Assembly (NCBI RefSeq): GCF_964019385.1
Contig: NC_088643.1
Location: forward strand, 46,724,677-46,788,676
Source of the DNA: Sycon ciliatum
Taxonomy: Eukaryota > Porifera > Calcarea > Leucosolenida > Sycettidae
Direction of reading: 5' to 3'
DNA length: 64,000 nucleotides
Shown here: piece by piece, positions 35,534 through 45,585 of the stretch
Layout of the letters: the number at the start of each line of letters is the position of its first letter
Position numbering within the stretch: the first letter of the stretch is position 1
Program-made: the position numbers and the translations under genes
The notes under the pieces: generated by a model
Databases searched by the model: none
Seen by the model: the letters and a program-made list of their open reading frames with translations, nothing else
Told to the model about the DNA's origin: nothing

Positions 35534-36138
35534 CAGTAAAACCGGAAAGTCTAACGTTTTAACGACCAATTTTTTTCGTTATTTCAAGAAATGTTATTGC
35601 GAACCCAGTTCGAGATATGTCTCTGCAATGAGGCGCATACATCGATGCATGTTCTGGGTGGCCAGGTAGCCATCGTTAAACTTTCTGCACGTTATGCCTT
35701 AAGCAAATTTAGGTCTGCGCCTGCTAAGGGGGCGTGTGAATCGGGCCACTTCCTGGTCACAACGGACACTTCGACAGTTAGCGGCAATGATTATTTTACA
35801 CGTTGCAGTTAGAAAAATTCGGCACACTACATATGAAGAAATAAGTACAGGGGCAAGGAGCCATAAAAAGGTGCTTCGGAAAGGTCCGAGCAGAGAGACT
35901 ATCTGGAAGAGAAAGTAAGCTGGCTGGCGGCAACCGTATGCAAAAAGCGAGGTTCGTTATTCCATACGGTACGGCAATTTGCTAATGTACGCTAAAGCCA
36001 GTGCTTCCAAAAAACATTGCGGAAAGTGCAGCGTGGACAGCACAAAGCCACGTGGGTGACTTCGAGAATTATGTTGCACGACATGCCAAAATTGCAAAAA
36101 CGTTAAACTTTTGGTCGTTACACTTTCTGGTTTTACAG
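35534..36138. mobile_element. TA-flanked TIR element in the foldback loop
   Basis: The left end is CAGTAAAACCGGAAAGT and the right end is the complement of CTGTAAAACCAGAAAGT, with TA on both sides. It is non-coding. Confidence 0.6.
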
Positions 36139-37431
36139 TATACAAGTTCGAATCATGTACAATTATACATACACATACACATGCACTTGTAGCATATTGG
36201 TCACTGGACATAGATCTATGCCGTAACCAAGTATGCAGTTTGTCAGTGCATGATCGCTTAGTCTTTTGATACCCCATTTCCATACAGTACATGTGGTATC
36301 GGTCATATGTCTGGCTGTCTTTGATGGTACGGTACGGGATAGCGCCAGGCATGCCGATGGCACAAACAAACAAACACGGAACGAGAGAGCTTGGAAGCTC
36401 AGGGCCCTACGCTATGCTTCTTTGCCTTCATGACCTAGGCAAAAAAGAGCATAGGGATGTTATACATGTTCCTATCAATTCCTCCTATTTGTTTTCAAGG
36501 CATAACCTGGGATTCGAACCCGCACTATTGCCTTGCATGCATCCCCTGATACACTTTGCATACATACTAATTCTTCCAAGTTGCTTCACGTTATGATCTT
36601 GCATTTGAAAGCCCTATTTGAATATTGTGGCCAGCTGTTTGTGACCACCCATCTTTGATGGTACGGTACGGTACGGGACAGGTACGGTCGAGGGTAATAC
36701 GACACCGTCTACCGCCTTGATGACCTAGGCAAAAAAAGCATAGATATTATAAATTTTTCAATTCTCCTATTTTTTTCAAGGCATAACCTGGGATTCGAAC
36801 CCGCACTATCGCCCTGCATGCATCCCCTGATACACTTTGCATACATACTAATTCTTCCAAGTTGCTTCACGTTATGATCTTGCATTTGAAAGCCCTATTT
36901 GAATATTGTGGCCAGCTGTTTGTGGCCAGGCCCAGCTGTCTTTGATGGTACGGTACGGTACGGGACAGGTCCGGTCGAGGGTAATACGACACCGTCTACC
37001 GCCTTGATGACCTAGGCAAAAAAAGCATAGATATTATAAATTTTTCAATTCTCCTATTTTTTTTCAAGGCATAACCTGGGATTCGAACCCGCACTATCGC
37101 CCTACATGCATTCCCCAATACACTTCGCATTCATACTCATTCTTTCAAGTTGCTTCACGTTATGATCTTGCGTTTGAAAGCCCTATTTGAATATTGTGGC
37201 CAGCTGTCTTTGATGGTACGGTACGGTACGGGACAGATACGGGATAGCGCCAGGCGTGACACAAACAAACAAATACCAAATTAAAGCTGTGTGGACCCTG
37301 GCTAGCGCCAGACGTTACTGAAGTAACGTCTTCTGCATAGCTACGGGAATTAAAGCTGTGTTACTTAAGTAACGTCTTTTGCATAGCTACGGGAATAAAT
37401 ATACAAGACTTAGTAATGCTATAGGTGACAT

Positions 37432-37785
37432 CAAGAGTCCATAAACAAGAGTATGCAACTGTGATCTCTTTCCAGTCTATGGGCCAGATGCGCGGCGCGC
37501 TGCCTTCATTACATCATTCAGCTGCAGTCCACGCACTTCGGAAAATCAAATACAGCACTTAGCCTCTGGTTTGAAATGAATTTTTTAACGGAACTGGAGT
37601 TCACGCGCCAAAATTTAGAGATCGCGACGGTACTGGAACGAATCGAGCAAAAACGGATGGGCTCGTACGAGAAATTGTGGGTTTGAATGCATGCTTTCAG
37701 AGCGTGATACAGGCAAGTTAGGTAATGAAGGCAGCGCGCCGCGGATTCACCCATAACCACAGTTGTCAGTGTTTATGCACTTTTG
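37432..37785. mobile_element. Family B element (354 bp)
   Basis: It begins CAAGAGTCCATAAAC and ends GTTTATGCACTTTTG, between perfect 7-bp direct repeats GTGACAT (37425-37431 and 37786-37792). A related element in opposite orientation lies at 61061-61413, sharing the GCGCGGCGCGCTGCCTTCAT interior. Confidence 0.72.
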
Positions 37786-37922
37786 GTGACATGCACTGTA
37801 TACAGCGGCATAATCATCACAATGCAACAATAAATCAATGGTCTATGGCAGCTCAACAGATCGATCAGCACAAATTCCTATAATCGGTCAGGATTGTCCT
37901 AGTAAAATAATAATAATTCCCC

Positions 37923-39143
37923 TCAACTCAAACAGCCAGTTGCTCTTGCTAGGTCACATGCATCGGCTGATTTCAAGCGTCGTGCACAGAGCACATCTCT
38001 CGTTTCTTTCCAAAGGCGGCCAATCTCAGCATACTTCGACTTGGAATCGATTTTCCATCCCTTCTCCATGGTGAAGTGGACAAGACGTATATCAGATTTC
38101 TTACTCTGCCACAGGGACTTGTCCCATAACCAAGCTGCCAAGTTTGCATTATCCTCAAAAGCCAGCTTTGTCCACACATTCTTGTAAATTACGGACAGAA
38201 ATCCTTGCTCAGACATTGTGGATTCATACTCAACACTGTCACTTTCCAGCAAGTTGAACAGACGGACAAACTCTGTTCGATTAGTCGGTATTACAGCAAC
38301 ACCCATATTGAATCCATCCACCCACTTGCCGTTGAATATATCCTGTGCTACAGCAAGTGGTTTATTCGAAGCCATACTAACCGGTGTGGCGAGCAGCCGC
38401 TCCAGTCTTCCCACAGCTAGAGTGTCGGCATCCATGTAAACGACACGTTTGTACTGCACCATGTTCCACATAAGAAGCTTGACAAACTGATCCTTGAAGC
38501 GAGCAAAATCGGACGGACGCGGCGGCTTAATAGGTGGCGCGTGGCAGATACGCCAGCCAGTATCATGAAGTCGTCGCATGCAAAGCTCGTCACAGTCTGT
38601 ACCTTCCAACACCATGAGTACACGCGGCACGCTCTTTGGAGCAAACCTGTCCAGTGACGTTCCCAAAACTTCCAGTCCTAGAATATAATCTAGAAGCAGT
38701 GATGGTACGGATGCAGATAGAAGACTTACTATAGCCAGCTCGCCAGGGTTGCCAGGTGTATGGGGCCATGAGTGATCCTCCGTGAATCTGCACGTGTACT
38801 TTAGCAGCTTATCAGAGCCATTCACTCCACTGAGACTTTGGGAATAGTTTCCGAAAGCTGTGCGCTCCGTTATACTAGGTACGCCTATTCCATCTCGAAC
38901 GGGCGATGGAGAAGATATATTGCCCGCAGGCGCACATGCTGTGGGCAGTGTCACTGTGGCATGGGTATCTCCTGCAGAGGTCAGCGGCGAATGCGAGCCT
39001 GTCTTCCTATCCTGGTGACGTTGAAAGACACTCCTCAGCTTCGTCGGATTACGCTGCCAAGTGAATGCTGCAAGGAGCAGACACATCGCGATTCCAAACC
39101 AGAAGAAATATCGACTCGTACTAGTACCGGCAGAGTTAGTCAT
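37923..39143 (-). CDS. GT8-family glycosyltransferase, type II membrane protein, intronless (copy 2)
   Basis: The open frame extends upstream to 39230, but the ATG at 39143 (MTNSAGTSTSRYFFWFG) best suits a type II protein. It leaves a short tail and then a hydrophobic anchor, YFFWFGIAMCLLLAAFTW. This gives 406 residues. A stem of about 100 residues rich in Ser, Thr and Pro follows, then the catalytic domain, with KRVVYMDADTLAV (D-x-D about residues 238-240), FNMGVAVIPTN and LVHFTMEKGWK. The catalytic region is nearly identical to the gene at 14915-15949, differing at about 16 of 280 residues. The anchor, stem and last residues are different. The lack of introns in both, inverted orientation and sharp ends of similarity suggest segmental duplication or gene conversion of the catalytic exon. 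Function as for copy 1: UDP-sugar-dependent transfer in the Golgi, acceptor unknown. Confidence 0.8.
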   Translation of the reverse strand: MTNSAGTSTSRYFFWFGIAMCLLLAAFTWQRNPTKLRSVFQRHQDRKTGSHSPLTSAGDTHATVTLPTACAPAGNISSPSPVRDGIGVPSITERTAFGNYSQSLSGVNGSDKLLKYTCRFTEDHSWPHTPGNPGELAIVSLLSASVPSLLLDYILGLEVLGTSLDRFAPKSVPRVLMVLEGTDCDELCMRRLHDTGWRICHAPPIKPPRPSDFARFKDQFVKLLMWNMVQYKRVVYMDADTLAVGRLERLLATPVSMASNKPLAVAQDIFNGKWVDGFNMGVAVIPTNRTEFVRLFNLLESDSVEYESTMSEQGFLSVIYKNVWTKLAFEDNANLAAWLWDKSLWQSKKSDIRLVHFTMEKGWKIDSKSKYAEIGRLWKETRDVLCARRLKSADACDLARATGCLS

Positions 39144-40189
39144 GGCTCCTATGGCAGCGCGCGCGCGGTGAACCGGAATGGCGATCAAAAAACATTTCGG
39201 CATTCTGTTCTCGTCGACGCCATGCACCAATGTCAGGCAATGGCAATGGCAATGATTGCCAATGAATGGCTATGTCTATGATGACTTATGACTATGACTC
39301 TATTTATGAGCAAGACTACATAAACCATGTAAACCATGCATGTAAACCGGTTTATGTCATGAGTGATTGACATGACAGACTCCGACTCAGTCAGTGTCAG
39401 TTCTCGGTCAGCTTGTTTATCGCTACTCTTTAAAAAAAGAAAAAGAAAAAAAAGCCCGCAAATAATTATCGCCCTCATCTCATGAGCTCATCGATCATCT
39501 CTTCTGTTCTTGCCCGACGTCTCGCGATATCTGCTCCCAGGTAGGGGTGCGCGGATTATTCCCGGAATAATTTGGGAATACTATCGTCGAGAAAATTTTG
39601 GGAATTTTAGGGGAATTCTATCGATCTTTTGCCAGATCCATTGACCTTCAGAAGAGTTTTGGGGGAATTCTGTCAATTTTGACCTGCCAGAGAACAAGCT
39701 CGCATCCATGGCCATGGACGCACGTACATACATGTACATTTAAAGGGGAAGTTAAGGCAAAAAATAAAATTTCACCAGTTGTAGTCTTCGGGGTGCTGAG
39801 TCGAATGGTCGTGGTCCGAGGAAGCTGAGACGCTCCCTTCCTACTTGAATCCCAATCGAACTCGCGCACTTCCACCGAAACTGGGTGAGTGCACCCTACT
39901 AGATGGGGATTTGTATGCAAAATGTCACTAAAAGCGCCATTTCGTTCTTATAAAAGCACGGATGACCGCGATTGGCCCATATGTTGTAGTCTTTTGGACG
40001 CTGAGTCGACTGGTTTTGGTCCGAAAAGGCTGCGATGCAGCGTTCCTCCTTTATTCCCAATCGAACATGGTTGAACAAGCGGTCACGTGCTCCTGCGTAC
40101 GCCAGTCACCTGGTCACCGTGCCTGCAGGGTACAACTTACTAGCCTGTTTGACCTTTTTTGGGTGCAGTCCTGTCACTCGAGTTGAACC

Positions 40190-40676
40190 TGTAGTAGAAT
40201 ACTACGGACCTGGCTCGCTCACACAACGTCGTCTGGAGAGTCTAACTCAAAAACTAATCTTTCATGGATATGTTATGCATTATATCATGTCATGGACTAC
40301 GGAGCTTAGGCTAGGATCAGTACGGTGCTTGCACATAACAGACAGCAGGCTGACCAGGAATAGAAAGCTACATAATCACACAATGTGTCGGCAAGAACAT
40401 CAGCAGACCTAATCAACCATAATCAACTATATTTCTAAGGGGTCGTCACAAGGAGGGAAATCTGGCGACCATCTGGTGGAATAGCGATACCTACACCTAC
40501 ATAGAACACCAAACAATGCACATCTATGGTTCTAGCACAAGCACGGCAGGGCATGTACCTGTCAGCAGTACGTAGTACAGTCATAGTCATACATAGATGT
40601 ACCATGCAACTGAGTTACTCGCTAGTCAATGCAGGACATGCAAGGATGGCACCTTGTCCAGTACAGTACAATCACA
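40190..40676 (-). repeat. 3' LTR (487 bp)
   Basis: Runs from TGTAGTAGAATACTACG to the terminal ACAATCACA on the plus strand. It is the same length as, and by eye identical to, 45099-45585. Confidence 0.9.
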
Positions 40677-40707
40677 CCCCTCTCCTAGGTGACATCTCCA
40701 CTCGACT

Positions 40708-43700
40708 CTAGCCATTGTATCTAGCTGGACGCGCCAAGGTTCCACGGTCACGTAGGACATAAGCCGGTGCAGGGCGATCGTCGTCGTCGTCCGCTGGCTC
40801 CGGCTGGTCAAGCCACATCTCACCATCACCGTCGTCACGCCCATCGTCGGCGCTCGTGTGCGCCTGCTCCGTCGCTCCTGGACGCGGAGCACCATCCTGC
40901 TTGGCACTCTGTGGGTGTCGTACGTCAGGCTTGAGAAGGTTGATGTTCACGACTTTCTCCCCGCCATCATCTCTGGTGATGACTACTGTCGACGGCGCAA
41001 TGATCTTCTTCACTTTCCAGCCGCACTGGTATGGCGGAGTCAACTTGCGTCGCCGGCCAGGCTGTTTCAGCATCACACGTTGCCCCTCTGTGTAGGGTGC
41101 CTCGAACTTGGTGATTGGCTTCTCCGGAGTCGTAGCAGCAAGCTCCACCTCCACGTGGTCGCGGACCCTTGCTGCTGTCTCGCCAACTCGGTCAACCCAC
41201 TCGCTCAGTAGGGCTTCTGGTTCCTCAGCCTCGATGATCAGCTGGCGCGGCTGCCATGAACACATGGCCAGCATCGGCGGTATGGCTGTCGTGGTGTGTG
41301 GCCTCGTGCGGTAGTAGTAGAGCAGCAGATCCAGCTCAGTTTTCCAATCTGCTGCTTCTGTGAGGACCTTCCGCATCAGCGTGATGATGGTCCTGTTTGC
41401 CCTCTCGACACCTCCCTGGGACTGCGGGTGACGTACGGCCCCTGTCTTCACACGCACGCCGAACCGTACGAAGAGAGCTCGGACAACGGCGTTCTTGAAC
41501 TCGGAGCCATTGTCCATACGGACTTCGTCTGGCGGGCCCCAACGGCAGCAGAGGCTGGTCAGCGCTTCTGCAACACTGATCGCATCGTGCCGCCTGAGAG
41601 GGATTGCCTCGGCCCACTTCGTAAACACATCCACGCACACCAACACGCAGTGGTACTGACCGGATTTCTCCTCTCCCAGGTGAAGTGTGTCGATCTGAAC
41701 GACACTCCACGGCCGCCCAGGCAGGTCTGGCTGCGTCGGCGGCGCTGCGGGTCCTGCGTGGCTGCTAGCGGCTGCACACTGTCGGCACTGGTCACAATAC
41801 TCCCGGCACCTAGCCGCCATGCTGGGGAAGAAGCAACGTGCGCGGAGCATGTCGTACATCACACTCCAGCTGGCATGCCCGGACATCACGTGGGCCGACT
41901 CGAGAACGCTGTGCTCAAGGCACTCCGGAACGATCGGCACAGTGACAACGCCGAGTGCAGGCAGCTTGAGCGTGCGGCTCAGCTGGCCGTCCTTGATGAC
42001 GAGCTGTTCACGAATCTTCCGGTAGGTGGCGTGCTGAATCTCGCTGTCGCTCTCGATAGCACTGACCAGCGTCTGAATCAACGGGCACTTCCGCTGGGCA
42101 TCACAGACGTCGTCACAGCCAATGACGGTCGCCGGCTGCTTCATTGCCATGGACGCGGCAACTTCCGGAGATTCGTCGCTCTCGGGAACGCGAGCTATTT
42201 GCAGCCACTTCTTTGGGACACGGGTCAGTCTGTCAGCGACATTCTCGTTCGTCGGTACCCAGCCAACTGTTACCTTCAGGCCAGCCGTTGCGACTAGGTC
42301 TTCAATGATGTCCAGACGGCGCACAACGAGAAGCTTGTGGAGGCCAGTGACCCTGACTCGTCTGACGTTCCCGAGGACCTGCGACACCCAGCCTGCAACC
42401 GCCTTCGAGTCAGTCACTAACGTCACCTTCTCCACCTTGTACTCCGCGGCGAGTGTTAGCGCCCTTAAGACGGCGTCCAGCTCGGCAATGTTAATGTGTT
42501 TGTGGTCACGTGGCTCGCGCAGCCACGAGCAGTCTTCGATCGTAGTACCATCGTGCTGCAGGGAAGCTCCAATGGCGACGTCCGACGCGTCGCAGAACAC
42601 GGTCCAGCCGTCGCTATCCAGCGATGGAACACGCCACGCACCTCTTGCAGGGTCTGACTCCCGGACCATGTCGGCCAGCTCTGCGCAGCACCTGGCGACC
42701 GCTTCTGGCACGGCGTCATCCCAGCCATCAGTTGAGCAGGCCTGTCGCTTCAACCACGCACATGCCGGGCGGAGCCACGAGCACACTGGGTAGTGGCTAG
42801 TCAGGCGTCCCGTCCACTTGAAGACCTCACGCTTTGTCAGCGGCTGTTCGAAGCCAAGGTTGACACCTCCTCTACGAGCCCAGTTGACCGGCACGTCACT
42901 TTCCTTTGACAGTTGGAGACCGAGAACTCTGGCCGCGGTGAGCGGTTCTGCGGGCTTAGTCGGCAGACCGTAGCGGTGAAGAGCGGACGTCACAGCTTGC
43001 TCTTTCGCTCCCGGAACGAGCACATCGTCGACGTAGCTATCAACATCCTGCCACTCTCGGGTCACCCAGCGGACGATGATGTCCATCACCTTGGGCGCGA
43101 CGGACAGGCCGAAGCCCATCCTCGTCATCACGTACAGCTTTTCTCGCCAAACGACAACCTGGTAGCGGGCGAGCGACGGGTCTACATGAACCTGGAGATA
43201 GGCCTTCCTGATGTCGATTAGCTTGCACTCTTGATCGCCGGCCATGCGCCACTTCCGCAGTTTATCGGCGCAAACGGGCGCCTCGGTCCCCGGATTGGAT
43301 TTGATGACACCGTTCAGTGCTCGGTAATCTAGACACGGCCGGACTGGGGTAGAGGCTTTGTGTTCTTGGACCTTGGCTAGCAGAGGCAGGATAGCTGCCG
43401 GCTCCCCGTGTACGGATGGGTCGTGCTCCACCAGCCAGCCGTTCTCCACCCAAGCATCGACTTCGGTACAGAAGCTGGCTTCCTGCTCCGGCGACAGCCG
43501 CTTCCGAGAATACTGTCCGATGCCGGAACCGATCTGTTTGGTTGGCGGTTCATCATCAGCCCACATCCATCGCACGATCCAGCGCTGGCTTGCGCTGTCC
43601 CACCGGACCTCGCTGTCGTCCGTTCTCAGCACCACATCTTCTCCGTCCTTGCTCACAGTCACGTGCCGAGAAGGGTGAGCGGCCGGCACTGTCGCCGCCA

Positions 43701-44982
43701 CGATGGCAGGACGGTCAGTTTCTGGGGCGCCGAACTGGACACTCGACAGGGAACCATCGTCACCATACCCGAGGTGAACTCCTCCGACAGCCGCAATCAC
43801 GTCAGCGCCAACGAGGACGTCTGCATTCACAGCGTCCAACTTCCGGACAACGAAGGCTTTCACTTGCGTCCGCGGAAGATGAACCGGGCAGCCCGCCTCT
43901 ACTCGCTCTACCAGCAGCTCTACGGCTCCAAGCAGCTCGACTGCGCTGCCGTTCAGGGCGTTCATCTGGACTTCAGTGTCGGGTTCATACTCGATGCCAT
44001 GGTCAGTAAGGAAAGCCTCAGCCACCAGAGAGCGTGTGGCGCACGTGTCTACTGCTGCCCTTGCTCTCTTCCATGCACTCGTGCTTTGGTCCCGCGGCTT
44101 GACATCGACGTACACCCTGGGCAGAGTCCCCTGTCCTGCCTTCGTCACTGTGCAGAGGCACTTGTCAGTGCTAGCTCCGCGCTCACCAGCAGCTGCAGCA
44201 GCAGTGCCGCCCTTCGAAGCCGCTTCCCATCGCTCACGTGCAGGGCAGTTTCGCTTGACGTGGCCAGGCTTATCGCAAAAGAAGCACGTGAGCCCGCGAG
44301 GCTGAGAACGACCACGCCGATCGCGGCTCCTTGAAGGGCAGTTTCGGCGGAGGTGCCCAACTTTTCCGCACTCGAAACAAGCCGAGCTGGCAACTGGCTG
44401 GCTCTTTCCACTACTGCTACTGCTCGCCGCCGCTGCCACTTCCTCCGAGGCTCTGGCTAGCAATCGCGAGTCGCTCTGCGCTGACCTCAGAGCTCGGATC
44501 GATGCCAAACACCCGCTCACGGAATGTTCCTTCGAGGCCATGGACAAGCGTAATTCCTTCGCGAAGGCGCTTGGCAATCCGGACACCATCTGTTCGATCA
44601 ACAATGGGTCCTTATCATCGTCGGCGGCGTGCCCCGCCAGGCTCGCGAGCCTCTGTAGATCGGCCACGTACGCATCGGTCGACTCGTCTTCTCGTAGAGT
44701 CCGAGTCGTGAATGCACGGTACGCCTGTGCCTTCGTCAGGCTGAAGGACACTTTCATCTTCTCGTTCACCTTCTCCTCGTCCTTCTGGTCGTCGGCCGGC
44801 ATCCGCGTGAATACCAGGAACGCGTCTCCATCCAAGAACAGTGGAAAGTTCTTCATTCGTTTCTCCGCAGAATCCCATCCTTGGATCTTGGCTAGGACGC
44901 TGAACTTCCCCCAGAAGTGTTCCCAGTCGTCCCCTTTGCCACGATACGCACGAACGAAGTTGTCGACCTTCAGCGACGCCAT
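40708..44982 (-). CDS. Gag-Pol polyprotein of the LTR retrotransposon
   Basis: An uninterrupted frame, opening at 45135 inside the LTR. The ATG at 44982 (MASLKVDNF) is the first sensible start after the primer site and gives 1424 residues. Domain order: gag; two CCHC zinc knuckles (CFECGKVGHLRRNC, CFFCDKPGHVKRNC, about residues 200-250); aspartic protease with AAVDTCATRSLV; reverse transcriptase with CLDYRALNG, LIDIRKAYLQ and the YVDDVLVPG catalytic box (about 650); RNase H with FCDASDVAIG, AELDAVLRAL and VTDSKAV; integrase with an H-H-C-C zinc motif (CDQCRQC) and the D-D-E core (VQIDTLHLG, RMDNGSEFKN, HPQSQGGVERANRT, about 1080-1180). PR-RT-RH-IN order and the integrase style indicate Ty3/Gypsy. 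Gag and Pol share one frame. The protease reads DTC where DTG or DSG is usual. Confidence 0.9.
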   Translation of the reverse strand: MASLKVDNFVRAYRGKGDDWEHFWGKFSVLAKIQGWDSAEKRMKNFPLFLDGDAFLVFTRMPADDQKDEEKVNEKMKVSFSLTKAQAYRAFTTRTLREDESTDAYVADLQRLASLAGHAADDDKDPLLIEQMVSGLPSAFAKELRLSMASKEHSVSGCLASIRALRSAQSDSRLLARASEEVAAAASSSSSGKSQPVASSACFECGKVGHLRRNCPSRSRDRRGRSQPRGLTCFFCDKPGHVKRNCPARERWEAASKGGTAAAAAGERGASTDKCLCTVTKAGQGTLPRVYVDVKPRDQSTSAWKRARAAVDTCATRSLVAEAFLTDHGIEYEPDTEVQMNALNGSAVELLGAVELLVERVEAGCPVHLPRTQVKAFVVRKLDAVNADVLVGADVIAAVGGVHLGYGDDGSLSSVQFGAPETDRPAIVAATVPAAHPSRHVTVSKDGEDVVLRTDDSEVRWDSASQRWIVRWMWADDEPPTKQIGSGIGQYSRKRLSPEQEASFCTEVDAWVENGWLVEHDPSVHGEPAAILPLLAKVQEHKASTPVRPCLDYRALNGVIKSNPGTEAPVCADKLRKWRMAGDQECKLIDIRKAYLQVHVDPSLARYQVVVWREKLYVMTRMGFGLSVAPKVMDIIVRWVTREWQDVDSYVDDVLVPGAKEQAVTSALHRYGLPTKPAEPLTAARVLGLQLSKESDVPVNWARRGGVNLGFEQPLTKREVFKWTGRLTSHYPVCSWLRPACAWLKRQACSTDGWDDAVPEAVARCCAELADMVRESDPARGAWRVPSLDSDGWTVFCDASDVAIGASLQHDGTTIEDCSWLREPRDHKHINIAELDAVLRALTLAAEYKVEKVTLVTDSKAVAGWVSQVLGNVRRVRVTGLHKLLVVRRLDIIEDLVATAGLKVTVGWVPTNENVADRLTRVPKKWLQIARVPESDESPEVAASMAMKQPATVIGCDDVCDAQRKCPLIQTLVSAIESDSEIQHATYRKIREQLVIKDGQLSRTLKLPALGVVTVPIVPECLEHSVLESAHVMSGHASWSVMYDMLRARCFFPSMAARCREYCDQCRQCAAASSHAGPAAPPTQPDLPGRPWSVVQIDTLHLGEEKSGQYHCVLVCVDVFTKWAEAIPLRRHDAISVAEALTSLCCRWGPPDEVRMDNGSEFKNAVVRALFVRFGVRVKTGAVRHPQSQGGVERANRTIITLMRKVLTEAADWKTELDLLLYYYRTRPHTTTAIPPMLAMCSWQPRQLIIEAEEPEALLSEWVDRVGETAARVRDHVEVELAATTPEKPITKFEAPYTEGQRVMLKQPGRRRKLTPPYQCGWKVKKIIAPSTVVITRDDGGEKVVNINLLKPDVRHPQSAKQDGAPRPGATEQAHTSADDGRDDGDGEMWLDQPEPADDDDDRPAPAYVLRDRGTLARPARYNG

Positions 44983-45073
44983 CGTAGATCGCTGTTCCTG
45001 CTGCTCCACCGCTAGAGCTTGAGCGTTTCCTGCGTACTCCGCCGGTACGACGCTGTGAACCCTTTGTGAGAGA

Positions 45074-45091
45074 TCCCGGGTTTCGGCACCA
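45074..45091 (-). promoter_or_regulatory. Primer-binding site matching tRNA-Phe 3' end
   Basis: The plus strand reads TCCCGGGTTTCGGCACCA, the 3' end of animal tRNA-Phe including CCA. The minus (genomic sense) strand is therefore the complementary primer site. It starts 7 bases from the LTR. Confidence 0.75.
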
Positions 45092-45098
45092 CAAAAGC

Positions 45099-45585
45099 TG
45101 TAGTAGAATACTACGGACCTGGCTCGCTCACACAACGTCGTCTGGAGAGTCTAACTCAAAAACTAATCTTTCATGGATATGTTATGCATTATATCATGTC
45201 ATGGACTACGGAGCTTAGGCTAGGATCAGTACGGTGCTTGCACATAACAGACAGCAGGCTGACCAGGAATAGAAAGCTACATAATCACACAATGTGTCGG
45301 CAAGAACATCAGCAGACCTAATCAACCATAATCAACTATATTTCTAAGGGGTCGTCACAAGGAGGGAAATCTGGCGACCATCTGGTGGAATAGCGATACC
45401 TACACCTACATAGAACACCAAACAATGCACATCTATGGTTCTAGCACAAGCACGGCAGGGCATGTACCTGTCAGCAGTACGTAGTACAGTCATAGTCATA
45501 CATAGATGTACCATGCAACTGAGTTACTCGCTAGTCAATGCAGGACATGCAAGGATGGCACCTTGTCCAGTACAGTACAATCACA
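45099..45585 (-). repeat. 5' LTR (487 bp)
   Basis: The partner of 40190-40676; as the right-hand LTR of a minus-strand element it holds the promoter. Confidence 0.9.

Larger units (their letters stand above)
32798..37399. mobile_element. Giant foldback element with internally repeated arms
   Basis: The left arm (about 32798-33537) and right arm (about 36378-37399) are inverted copies. Each starts at ATTCCCGTAGCTATGCAGAA plus a short palindrome of AGACGTTACTTCAG/CTGAAGTAACGTCT. Each contains tandem units of about 250-300 bp with GACCTAGGCAAAAAAGCATA, a tRNA-like B box (GGGTTCGAATCCCAGG) and CAGCTGTTTGTGGCCA. The left arm has two units, the right three. The loop holds other transposons. The design resembles Foldback/Galileo elements. 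Confidence 0.6.
40190..45585 (-). mobile_element. Ty3/Gypsy-type LTR retrotransposon, full length
   Basis: Two 487-bp LTRs (40190-40676 and 45099-45585) begin TG, end CA and look identical by eye. They are flanked by a 4-bp duplication AACC (40186-40189 and 45586-45589). The coding strand is minus, so the 5' LTR is the right one. A primer-binding site (45074-45091) and a polypurine tract AGGAGAGGGG (complement of 40677-40686) border the internal region. One long intact open frame fills it. Everything indicates a recent, possibly active insertion. Confidence 0.9.

Noticed and set aside
33000..37210. Cluster of tRNA genes suggested by repeated GGTTCGAATCC
   Set aside because: The B boxes are embedded in foldback arm repeats with no cloverleaf.
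41296..42297. Plus-strand 333-codon open frame opposite the retrotransposon pol gene
   Set aside because: It is the antisense of the integrase and RNase H coding sequence, open because of codon bias; likewise 43408-44334.
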